From Hebobacterum sp964559435 (lineage in GTDB: Bacteria; Armatimonadota; Hebobacteria; Hebobacterales; Hebobacteraceae), in NCBI GenBank assembly GCA_964559435.1, contig CAZLHI010000031.1:1-36863 (forward strand): a stretch of DNA of 36,863 nucleotides, given 5' to 3'. Of this stretch, positions 1-6,879 are shown one piece after another. Each line of letters starts with the position of its first letter. Positions within the stretch are counted from its first letter, which is position 1. The position numbers and the translations under genes were made by a program. Under the pieces are notes generated by a model. That model saw only the letters and a program-made list of their open reading frames with translations, did no database searches and was not told the DNA's origin.

Positions 1-2
1 CC

Positions 3-146
3 CCAACCCAAGCCATCTCCCGCCTCCATCAAGCCGCCGGCGCTCGCTTCGATCCGAAGCTGGTGGAAACTCTCGCGAGACTTCTCGGGCGATCGGGAGA
101 GCTTTCGACATATCATGTGGGGGTCGTTGAACTCGTTCCTCACTAA
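3..146 (+). CDS. C-terminal fragment of a probable HD-GYP domain protein (5' end outside window)
   Basis: An open frame enters from the left edge and stops with TAA at 144-146, giving 47 residues. It contains the run QAAGARFDPKLVETLARLL. This matches the end of HD-GYP domains, where a helix is followed by a 'G..FDP.LV..F..L' motif just before the domain terminus. HD-GYP proteins are usually cyclic-di-GMP phosphodiesterases, often fused to receiver, GAF or PAS domains, but nothing upstream is visible here. The metal-binding HD and GYP motifs lie outside the window, so activity cannot be judged. The family call rests only on this tail. Confidence 0.6.
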   Translation, partial: PTQAISRLHQAAGARFDPKLVETLARLLGRSGELSTYHVGVVELVPH

Positions 147-204
147 GCCCGAGGGGCACCGCTGCCTTAGCTAAGTTTGTCCGCAACTAAGCTCAGAGGC
201 GCGG

Positions 205-233
205 TTGAGTTACTGGCGAACACACACCTTATC
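205..233 (+). promoter_or_regulatory. possible sigma-70 promoter for the ribokinase gene
   Basis: TTGAGT (205-210) is followed after 17 bases by CTTATC (228-233). The -10 match is poor. It is listed only because it sits in the 143-base gap before the ribokinase gene. Confidence 0.2.
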
Positions 234-289
234 TGAGCAGCCTAGACGAGGCCCCCGTATGCCTCGGGCCGCCTGCGGAGGAGCACCTT

Positions 290-1219
290 ATGCCACGAAT
301 CTTGGTCATCGGCAGCATCAACATGGACCTGATTGTACGGTGCCAGCGCATCCCGAAGCAAGGAGAAACCATCCACGGACATGACTTGGTGATGGCCCCT
401 GGCGGCAAGGGAGCAAACCAGGCGGTCGCGGCAAGGCGGCTTGGCGCACCAACTCGCATGGTGGGCCGGGTGGGAGCGGACCAGTTCGGCACGCGGCTGT
501 GCGCCGAACTGCAAGGAAACGGAGTCGACATAGAGGCCGTTTCCACGGACGGCGAAGCAGGGACCGGGGCCGCGTTGATTCTACTCGAAGAGAGCGGTGA
601 GAATCGCATCGTGGTAATGAGCGGCGCGAATGCGCGGGTCGGCGACGCGGAGGTGGACACTGTGCGTGGGCTGCTGGCCGACACAGACGTGGTCCTTCTC
701 CAGTTGGAGATCCCCGTTCCAGTAGTCGCCGAGGTTGCGGCCGCGGCGCGCGAAGCCGGGGTGTGCTCTGTGCTGGACGCGGGAGCGGCTACGCCAGCCG
801 CCGTGGAAGTGGGACTTCCCGCCTTGGTAGATGTCCTATCTCCGAACGAGAGCGAGGCCGAGACCTTGACCGGGCTGGAGGTCCGCAACGAGAAAAGCGC
901 GGCTACGGCGGCCGGACGTCTGCGGGCCATGGGGGCACGGGACGTTGTGGTGAAGATGGGCGCGAACGGCGCTTACTGGAGCGGGGCCAACGGAGCCCAG
1001 CACGTAGGCGCCTTCGAGATCAGTCCCGTCGATACGACTGCTGCCGGCGACGCCTTCAGCGCTTGCCTGGCCGTGAGCATAGTCTCCGGGGCGGACATGC
1101 CCACCGCGGTGCGCCGCGCGAACGCCGCTGGAGCGCTGGCGTGTCTCAAGCTCGGGGCGCAGCCTTCCATGCCCGACAGAGAGGAACTGGACCGCTTCCT
1201 CGCTGCCCGCGGAGCCTGA
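290..1219 (+). CDS. rbsK: Ribokinase (PfkB family sugar kinase)
   Basis: This 309-residue cytosolic kinase phosphorylates D-ribose to ribose 5-phosphate with ATP. Its length is typical of ribokinase. The N-terminal PfkB signature GGKGANQAVAARRLG lies near residues 38-52. The C-terminal signature DTTAAGDAF starts at D248, with D254 as the expected catalytic base. The start ATG at 290 has a good ribosome site (GGAGGAG, 277-283). The strand changes after it: the next gene, glnA, converges from the other side. No ribose transporter or ribose regulator is adjacent, so the substrate could be another pentose or a nucleoside-derived sugar. The 'GSINMDL' opening and 'DTTAAGD' motif favour ribokinase within the PfkB family. 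Confidence 0.85.
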   Translation: MPRILVIGSINMDLIVRCQRIPKQGETIHGHDLVMAPGGKGANQAVAARRLGAPTRMVGRVGADQFGTRLCAELQGNGVDIEAVSTDGEAGTGAALILLEESGENRIVVMSGANARVGDAEVDTVRGLLADTDVVLLQLEIPVPVVAEVAAAAREAGVCSVLDAGAATPAAVEVGLPALVDVLSPNESEAETLTGLEVRNEKSAATAAGRLRAMGARDVVVKMGANGAYWSGANGAQHVGAFEISPVDTTAAGDAFSACLAVSIVSGADMPTAVRRANAAGALACLKLGAQPSMPDREELDRFLAARGA

Positions 1220-1265
1220 GCACGAATTCCAAAGCCTCTGTCCATCAGTCTCGCTCGGCGAAGGG

Positions 1266-1297
1266 GGGGCGGAGGCATGATTCGGCCTTCCCGCCCC
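1266..1297. terminator. hairpin between convergent rbsK and glnA, possible bidirectional terminator
   Basis: GGGGCGG-AGGC (1266-1276) can pair with GCCT (1285-1288) and CCGCCCC (1291-1297) around an 8-base loop, with a two-base bulge (1289-1290). It lies in the 139-base space between two convergent genes, where a shared terminator is expected. There is no clear U-tract on either strand, so the function is inferred from position. Confidence 0.4.
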
Positions 1298-1358
1298 TGC
1301 TTCATCCACAAGATATATCACGCCTCACGACACCGCAAGCCGTCGCGCGCTGCCTCTC

Positions 1359-2699
1359 TTACAGGACCGGCAGATAGCGATCCAGCTCGAACTCCGTCAC
1401 CTGAGCTCGGTAGTTCTGCCACTCGATCTTCTTGTTCTCGATGAACTTCTCGAAGACATGGTCGCCCAGGATCTTCTTCAGCAGTTCGCTTCTCTCGGCT
1501 TCGTCGATGGCCTCTGCCAGGTCTCCGGGCAGCTGACCTATTCCGATTTCTGAGCGCTCCTGTGCTGTCATTTCGTAGACATTGCGTTCCACCGGAGGAG
1601 GGCACTCATAGCCCTTCTCGATTCCTTCCAGACCGGCGGCGAGCATCACGGCGAAGGCCAGATATGGGTTGCAGGCAGGGTCTGGGGCACGATATTCGAT
1701 GCGCGTCGCGTTTTCTTTGCGGGGATTGTACACCGGCACCCGGATCAAGTCTGAGCGGTTACGCCTTGCCCACGATAGGTATATGGGCGCCTCGTAGCCA
1801 GGCACAAGCCTCTTGTAGCTGTTGACCCACTGGTTCGTGACGGCCGTGATCTCGCGGGCGTGGATGAGGAGCCCAGCGACGTATTGTCGTGCGATATCCG
1901 ATAGGTGGTCTTCGGTGTCCGGAGAGAAGAACGCGTTCTTGTCCCCGCGGAAGAGAGACTGGTGGGTATGCATGCCGCTGCCATTTTGGCCGAAGAGCGG
2001 TTTCGGCATGAAGGTCGCGTAGCTGCCGTGTTTGAGGGCAATCTCCTTGACGACCAGCCGATAGGTCATTGCGTTGTCCGCCATCGTAAGGGCGTCCGTG
2101 TAACGGAGGTCGATCTCGTGCTGGCTGGGCGCGACCTCGTGGTGGCTGTACTCAACTCCGATTCCCATCTCTTCCAGCGTCAGCACTGTCTCCCGCCGCA
2201 GGTCGCTGGCGATGTCCAGCGGCGTCAGGTCGAAGTAGCCGCCTCGGTCCAGCACCTGCGGCGCGCCGTTGGATTCTCTGAAGTAGAAGTACTCCAGCTC
2301 CGGCCCCACATAGTAGGTGAAGCCCATATCGGCCGCCCGCTGCAGCCCCCTCTTCAATACGTAGCGGGGATCGCCAACATAGGGGCTGCCGTCCGGCTGG
2401 AGGATGTCGCAGAACATCCGGGCTACGGCCCCGCCTTCCCTCGGACGCCACGGCAGAATGCTGAACGTGCTCGGGTCCGGCATCGCCACCATATCGCTTT
2501 CATCAATCCGAGCGAATCCCTGAATCGAGGATCCGTCGAAGCCCTGTCCCTCCGCCAGCGAGAGCTCCAACTCCTCCACCGTGATCGCGAAGCTTTTGAG
2601 AAAGCCCAGGATATCCGTGAACCAGAATCGGATGAACTTGACGTCGTACTCCTTGGCTTTGTTCAGCACGTATTGGACTTGCTCCGGTCGACTTCCCAT
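1359..2699 (-). CDS. glnA: Glutamine synthetase, type I (alpha-like)
   Basis: This 446-residue enzyme condenses glutamate and ammonia to glutamine with ATP; GSI enzymes are dodecamers in the cytosol. Visible motifs are DGSSIQGFARIDESD near the N-terminus, the PELEYF metal-site strand, EVAPSQHE, the ATP-site NGSGMHTHQSL, the flap NSYKRLVPGYEAP, and RIEYRAPDPACNPYL. The length of about 445, and the absence of the region that carries the adenylylated tyrosine in the longer GSI-beta enzymes, point to the alpha class. That class is normally controlled by feedback and by a transcription factor rather than by GlnE. The start is supported by AAGGAGG (minus strand, 2706-2712). It is the last gene of a minus-strand run, directly downstream of a GlnR-like regulator and a candidate operator. 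Confidence 0.95.
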   Translation of the reverse strand: MGSRPEQVQYVLNKAKEYDVKFIRFWFTDILGFLKSFAITVEELELSLAEGQGFDGSSIQGFARIDESDMVAMPDPSTFSILPWRPREGGAVARMFCDILQPDGSPYVGDPRYVLKRGLQRAADMGFTYYVGPELEYFYFRESNGAPQVLDRGGYFDLTPLDIASDLRRETVLTLEEMGIGVEYSHHEVAPSQHEIDLRYTDALTMADNAMTYRLVVKEIALKHGSYATFMPKPLFGQNGSGMHTHQSLFRGDKNAFFSPDTEDHLSDIARQYVAGLLIHAREITAVTNQWVNSYKRLVPGYEAPIYLSWARRNRSDLIRVPVYNPRKENATRIEYRAPDPACNPYLAFAVMLAAGLEGIEKGYECPPPVERNVYEMTAQERSEIGIGQLPGDLAEAIDEAERSELLKKILGDHVFEKFIENKKIEWQNYRAQVTEFELDRYLPVL

Positions 2700-2741
2700 A
2701 TCTCGTCCTCCTTAGGACTGACAGATACGCTCCGAAGCAAT

Positions 2742-2755
2742 ACTGGCCCGCCAGT
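2742..2755. promoter_or_regulatory. short perfect dyad in the glnR-glnA gap
   Basis: ACTGGC-CC-GCCAGT is an exact inverted repeat with 6-base arms and a 2-base centre. The centre is too tight for a good hairpin, so an operator is more likely than a terminator. It adjoins the GAAAC direct repeats on their glnA-proximal side. Confidence 0.35.
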
Positions 2756-2771
2756 GTTTCAGGCATGTTTC
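2756..2771 (-). promoter_or_regulatory. GlnR-box-like direct repeat upstream of glnA
   Basis: Read on the minus strand, the site is GAAAC-N6-GAAAC, so the two half-sites are 11 bases apart, one helical turn. Actinobacterial GlnR boxes are built from 5-base units of GTnAC/GAAAC type with 6-base spacers. The repeat ends about 57 bases before the glnA start codon, in the 86-base gap after the regulator gene. It is read as a candidate binding site for the regulator encoded at 2786-3487. No further units of the same phase are visible on either side. Confidence 0.45.
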
Positions 2772-2785
2772 GGGAGCGAAAAAAG

Positions 2786-3487
2786 TCAATCGCTTTCGAT
2801 GGGAGGAGGAACAAGACGATATCCGACGCCACGCACGGTTTCAATCAGGTCGCCCCCCGCCTCTGTTTTCGCACGCAGCCGCCGGATATGGACGTCGACG
2901 GTCCGAGTTCCGCCGAAGTAGTCGGAGCCCCAGACGTAGTCGAGAAGATCGGCGCGGGTGAAGACGCGCCCCGGGTGCCTCATGAGGAAGAGGAGCAGTT
3001 GATACTCCTTGAGAGTAAGCTCAACAGGCACTCGGGTGACGAATACCTCGTAGGTCGCTTGATTGAGGATGATCGGGCCCAGCCGCATGACGTCTGGGTC
3101 GGTCGCCGATTCCACTCTCGACCGCGCGAGCCTGAGCCGGACGGCGAGCTCGCTCAGTCGATACGGCGCCAGAATGAGATCGTCGAATCCGAGCGAGAGA
3201 TCCACGCGAGGACCTTCCTGCTCGAATACGAGTGCGATAATGGGTGCCTTGCGCAGAGCCCCGTTCTGCTGAACGGCGCGACAGGCCGGTTCGGCCTGCA
3301 CGCCCAGTGCTCGGAAGTCCACGATGGTTGCGATGGGACGCCCCTGAATAGTCTCCGCTTTGGCAGCGGGCCAGACCAGCACAGTGGCGCGGTAGTTCAG
3401 CCGCTCCACGTCCGCTGCGAAGCTGGCCGTGGGATCATCGTCGGTTCCCACAACGATAACCACGGGCCTGACATCGGTTTGAGACAT
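2786..3487 (-). CDS. GlnR-like OmpR-family orphan response regulator
   Basis: This 233-residue protein has an N-terminal receiver-like domain (about 1-120) and a C-terminal OmpR/PhoB winged helix (about 130-228). The DNA-binding part includes FTRADLLDYVWG and GGTRTVDVHIRRLRAK, which closely resemble actinobacterial GlnR as I remember it. In the receiver, D57 is in the phosphoacceptor position, but the conserved lysine is replaced (LAPY, A107) and the usual Thr/Ser strand reads IIALVF. The acidic pair after strand 1 is displaced to D16-D18. Phosphorelay control is therefore doubtful, as in GlnR, and no histidine kinase is nearby. Its place directly upstream of glnA suggests nitrogen control. 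The ATG at 3487 has only a weak, distant GGGGAG site. A generic OmpR regulator is the alternative. Confidence 0.75.
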   Translation of the reverse strand: MSQTDVRPVVIVVGTDDDPTASFAADVERLNYRATVLVWPAAKAETIQGRPIATIVDFRALGVQAEPACRAVQQNGALRKAPIIALVFEQEGPRVDLSLGFDDLILAPYRLSELAVRLRLARSRVESATDPDVMRLGPIILNQATYEVFVTRVPVELTLKEYQLLLFLMRHPGRVFTRADLLDYVWGSDYFGGTRTVDVHIRRLRAKTEAGGDLIETVRGVGYRLVPPPIESD

Positions 3488-3539
3488 ATCTCAGCAGCTG
3501 CTCCCCGTGACCCACCCTCCTCGAGGACCCGGCAAGCGG

Positions 3540-4508
3540 TCAAGCCGCCAATGCCAGCGCAAGCTCGTACAGGCGCTGATCGAGCGGCTTCTTCTTCCCC
3601 CAGGTGTCGGTGAGTGGCGTCAGCACGATCTCGCCGTTCACCCGACCGACCATCTTCCCCGACTCCCCACCCACGAGCGCATTCACGGCAGCCGCTCCGA
3701 GTTCGCTTGCCAGAATGCGGTCGCGGGCGGTGGGCCGCCCGCCCCGCTGCGTATGGCCCAGGATGGTGGCCCTGCACTCCACACCGCCAAGCTCTCGGAC
3801 TCTCCTGGCTATCTCGAGGGCACCGCCTTCTTCGTCGCCCTCCGCAACGACGATGATGCTGCTCATCTTCCCCTGCTGGATGCCGCCCAAGATGGTATCG
3901 TGTATCTCTTGGATGCCGATATCGTGTTCGGGAACCAGGATCATCTCGGCGCCGCCGGCTGCGCCGACGCTCAGCGCGATGAATCCCGCGTCTCGCCCCA
4001 TGACCTCGACGAAGAAGAGCCGCTCGTGGCTCGTTGCGGTGTCCCTGATCTTGTCGATCGCGTCCAGGGCCGTGTTGACTGCCGTGTCGTACCCTATCGT
4101 TTCGTCGGTGCCGTATATGTCATTGTCGATGGTGCCCGGGACCCCGATGATCGGGATGCTGTGCTCCTCCCAGAGGCACTGCACCCCGCGGAAGGTGCCA
4201 TCCCCGCCGATTGCGACGAGCCCCTCGATACCGGTTTCTCTGAGAAAGCGTGCGGCCTGGGTCCTCTCGTCTGCTCCGCAGAACTCCCTACTTCTTGCGG
4301 TCTTGAGTATGGTGCCGCCCAGCTGGATAATGTTCGAGACAGAGGCATGTGTCATGTCCTCAAACTCGCCGCAGAGCATGCCTGCGAATCCCCGCCGGAT
4401 GCCCACAACTCGCAGGCCCTTGCCCAGGGCCGTCCTTACCACTGCCCGCAGGCAGGCGTTCATGCCGGGGGCGTCGCCGCCGCTCGTGAAGACTCCGATG
4501 GTGTTCAT
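3540..4508 (-). CDS. pfkA: ATP-dependent 6-phosphofructokinase
   Basis: This 322-residue enzyme phosphorylates fructose 6-phosphate to the 1,6-bisphosphate, the committed step of glycolysis. The N-terminal FTSGGDAPGMN loop, GGDGT (with G104), PGTIDND (G125, then the catalytic aspartate at D128) and VMGRDAG are all present. Gly rather than Asp at 104 and Gly rather than Lys in the PGTIDND motif mark ATP, not pyrophosphate, as phosphoryl donor. The length matches the bacterial allosteric tetramer family. It sits between a zinc-ribbon membrane protein (12-base gap) and the GlnR-like regulator (52-base gap), all on the minus strand. Co-transcription with nitrogen-assimilation genes is therefore likely. 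Confidence 0.93.
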   Translation of the reverse strand: MNTIGVFTSGGDAPGMNACLRAVVRTALGKGLRVVGIRRGFAGMLCGEFEDMTHASVSNIIQLGGTILKTARSREFCGADERTQAARFLRETGIEGLVAIGGDGTFRGVQCLWEEHSIPIIGVPGTIDNDIYGTDETIGYDTAVNTALDAIDKIRDTATSHERLFFVEVMGRDAGFIALSVGAAGGAEMILVPEHDIGIQEIHDTILGGIQQGKMSSIIVVAEGDEEGGALEIARRVRELGGVECRATILGHTQRGGRPTARDRILASELGAAAVNALVGGESGKMVGRVNGEIVLTPLTDTWGKKKPLDQRLYELALALAA

Positions 4509-4520
4509 TGCGCAATTGCC

Positions 4521-5258
4521 TCACTGCGTCGCCAGAAGGTATATCGCCAGACCGAAAGGCCCAAGGCAGAGCACGAAAGAAGCCCAGGCCATGCCCGCCT
4601 GTCTTCGGCTTTCCGCGTCGTTGTAGCACCATCCTGCCGAAACCAGGCTTACGCCAAACCAGGCGTAACCGCTCCACGCGCCCTGCAGCACCGCGACGAG
4701 CGCCAGAAAGAGTGCTACAGTTCCCGTCGCGGCGAGCGGGAAGAACAGCTGTCTCGAGCGATACCACACAGTTCCTCGCGACTGGAAGGCGGAGATCGGA
4801 TTGGTCCTTGCGCTCGACGGGCCTCCAAGCTCTCGCACCACCTGCTCCTCCACTCTCGCACGTTCTTCACGCGCTCGCTCCACCGCCCCGGGTGGCGCAC
4901 TGCCTCCTGCCGCGACCTCAGCGGCGCGCTGAGCGGCCGCCACGGAGCCGATAAGGTCGCCCTTGGCCCGCAAGATGCCTGCCAGCATACTCAACGCAGG
5001 TACCGCGTCCGGGTGGCGCTGCAGAACCGACAGCACTAGCTGTTCCGCCTCCTTCAAGCGTCCGCGCCGCTCGGCGAGATAGGCGCGGCGGAGCGCGAGT
5101 GCACCCTCGGGGTCCAGACCCAACTGCGGTGCCGGCGGAGGTGCTACCGCCCCGCGCTGGGATTCGGCGCTGCTGATTTCGGACCCGCACGACCAGCAGA
5201 ACCGATCTTCCGCCCCCACGAAGACGCCGCATGCACTGCAGCGGAATACGCGGCTCAT
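4521..5258 (-). CDS. Zinc-ribbon, TPR-containing membrane protein of unknown function
   Basis: This 245-residue protein begins with a zinc ribbon made of two CxxC knuckles (CSAC and CWSC, within the first 30 residues). A proline-rich linker follows, then about two TPR-like helical pairs (about 50-115; pattern A.L....G...EAE..L...L..HPDA.PAL) and a charged, possibly coiled segment rich in Arg and Glu (about 120-145). The C-terminal 80 residues hold about three hydrophobic segments, including one around LAATGTVALFLALVAVLQG. I do not recognise a named family. It is the first gene of the minus-strand run with pfkA. No ribosome site is obvious before the ATG, so the start is less certain than the frame. 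Confidence 0.65.
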   Translation of the reverse strand: MSRVFRCSACGVFVGAEDRFCWSCGSEISSAESQRGAVAPPPAPQLGLDPEGALALRRAYLAERRGRLKEAEQLVLSVLQRHPDAVPALSMLAGILRAKGDLIGSVAAAQRAAEVAAGGSAPPGAVERAREERARVEEQVVRELGGPSSARTNPISAFQSRGTVWYRSRQLFFPLAATGTVALFLALVAVLQGAWSGYAWFGVSLVSAGWCYNDAESRRQAGMAWASFVLCLGPFGLAIYLLATQ

Positions 5259-5466
5259 CCGTCCAGATAGGCCGGGCGGACGACTGGGAGGAGTCCTGTG
5301 AAGTGGTGCCTTGTTCTCGTTACGCGTCGCTGCATCTTGGCCCGCCTGTCACACGGCCGTGACGAGAAAGCGGCTTGCTACTTGCATCCCTGCTTGCTTT
5401 CTTTTGTGATCGAGAGAGCCTTTCCTGCTGTCGAAGCAGCGCCGGGGCGCGAAGGAGGTGGCGACG

Positions 5467-6879
5467 GTGTGCAGAAAACCGAAGTTCATGCCGGCGACTC
5501 GCGCAGACGCATACCGCGAGCTTTCCACTTCTATGCACTCCCAGCGGCGGCCTGTGAGGCTGGCCGCGCTCATAATGTGTCTCGGCGCGTCTGCCTGTCT
5601 TCTCGGAGCGTGCTCGGGCGCTTGCGCAGTAGTCCTCGATCCAAGAAGCGTACAGTCGGAGACGCTGAAGAACGGTCTGCGTTTGATAGTGGCGCCTGAC
5701 CCAAACGCGGCAGTTGTCGCGATCGAGGTCGTCGTCAAGGTGGGCGCGGCGGATGATTCGCCTGATCAGAGCGGAACAGCGCATCTGCTGGAGCACGTCC
5801 TGTGGGCCAGCGGAACCGCGGCCGATGAGGACCCCCGACTGCGCATCGAGCGAGTCGGCGGCGTCACGGACGCGGGCACCTTGAGGGACTACACGCGCTT
5901 CTACGCCACAGTTCCCGCGGAATACCTCGCCGAGGCGGTGGAGGCTCTGAGCGAGATAGTGTTGAGTCGCCGATTCGACGATGAGATGGTGAACCGTGAG
6001 CGTCAGATCGTCCTGGAGGAATCTTCTGCGCGGGTCGAAGACCCGCGAGCGGTCCTGAACGACTTGGCTTTCGCTGACATCTACGCGCCGGATCACCCGT
6101 ACGCGGCCCCGATCTGCGGCACGATAGATGACCTGCTCACCATCGACGTTGCCCGGCTGATGCTGTTCCACGAGAAATGGTATCTGCCAAACAACATGGC
6201 GGTGGTCCTCTGCGGGGACGTTTCTTTTGACGCGGCTCGCGAAGCGGCGATCCGCGTGTTCGGGGACCTGCGACCGGCCGCCGTCCCGAGCCGCTCTTGG
6301 CCGCGTGTCCCCCGCCCCGGCCGGACGAGCGAGCGGGTCGTTGACATGCCCGTCGAGCGTGCCTATGTGATGGGCGCGTTCGTCGGCCCGGATGTGTCCG
6401 AGCGCTCTCACGTGTGCGCGAGCGATCTACTTGCCACCCTCCTGACACACGGTCCGCTCAGCCGCCTCGGCAGCCGCTTGAAGGAGCAGGCCGAGATCGC
6501 GCTGGACGTGGGCGTCGACTTCCTCACACAGCGGGATCGCGCCCTGTTCGGCGTATGGGCCGTCTGCTCGCCGGATGATATCTCGGAGGTCAAGGCTACA
6601 ATACGGTCCGAAATACAGCGGCTCGCGCAGGAGCCGATCCCCGGGCAGGAGCTCGCCTCGGCAAAGCGCCTTCTTGCGGCCGGATACGCATTCGCCAACG
6701 AGACGCCGACGGATCGAGCGACCACGCTGGGCTTCTACGAAGCGATTGATAGCTACAGGATCGCGTCCTATTACCTGTCATGGGTCGCCTATGGGAGGTT
6801 TGAGACCCTCATCGAAGTCGCAGGGTGGTATTCCGGCGAGCCAGTGTGGATCATCCTACGTCCGAAGGAACACCGATGA
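5467..6879 (+). CDS. M16 family zinc peptidase, catalytic subunit, probable lipoprotein
   Basis: The GTG at 5467 is preferred because AAGGAGG (5452-5458) lies 8 bases upstream; an in-frame GTG at 5458 overlaps that site. The 470-residue product has a hydrophobic signal around residues 30-54 with cysteines in LLGAC and SGAC contexts, so lipoprotein export is plausible. The zinc site HLLEH (H106, E109, H110) is intact, and E184/E185 lie about 74 residues later, as required for the third ligand. In the C-terminal half, SRLGSRLKEQ is kept. The usual following '.AYSV' is replaced by IALDVG, so the Arg/Tyr substrate-positioning pair looks incomplete. The stop overlaps the start of the next M16 gene (ATGA), which indicates a coupled heterodimer. 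Confidence 0.82.
   Translation: MCRKPKFMPATRADAYRELSTSMHSQRRPVRLAALIMCLGASACLLGACSGACAVVLDPRSVQSETLKNGLRLIVAPDPNAAVVAIEVVVKVGAADDSPDQSGTAHLLEHVLWASGTAADEDPRLRIERVGGVTDAGTLRDYTRFYATVPAEYLAEAVEALSEIVLSRRFDDEMVNRERQIVLEESSARVEDPRAVLNDLAFADIYAPDHPYAAPICGTIDDLLTIDVARLMLFHEKWYLPNNMAVVLCGDVSFDAAREAAIRVFGDLRPAAVPSRSWPRVPRPGRTSERVVDMPVERAYVMGAFVGPDVSERSHVCASDLLATLLTHGPLSRLGSRLKEQAEIALDVGVDFLTQRDRALFGVWAVCSPDDISEVKATIRSEIQRLAQEPIPGQELASAKRLLAAGYAFANETPTDRATTLGFYEAIDSYRIASYYLSWVAYGRFETLIEVAGWYSGEPVWIILRPKEHR

Noticed and set aside
1905..2921. Plus-strand open frame of 338 codons opposite glnA and part of the regulator gene
   Set aside because: Antisense shadow of glutamine synthetase with no recognisable motif.
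3507..5039. Long plus-strand open frame of 510 codons opposite pfkA and the zinc-ribbon gene
   Set aside because: It is antisense to a clear phosphofructokinase and has low-complexity composition, no domain and no ribosome site. High GC removes stop codons from antisense frames.
5375..5410. TTGCAT with TGTGAT 17 bases later, upstream of the first M16 gene
   Set aside because: The -10 match is weak and several TTGC strings occur here by chance; no confident promoter for the divergent 5259-5466 gap.
5320..6411. Minus-strand open frame of 363 codons opposite the first M16 gene
   Set aside because: Antisense to a gene with an intact HLLEH zinc motif; Arg/His-rich composition typical of a shadow frame.
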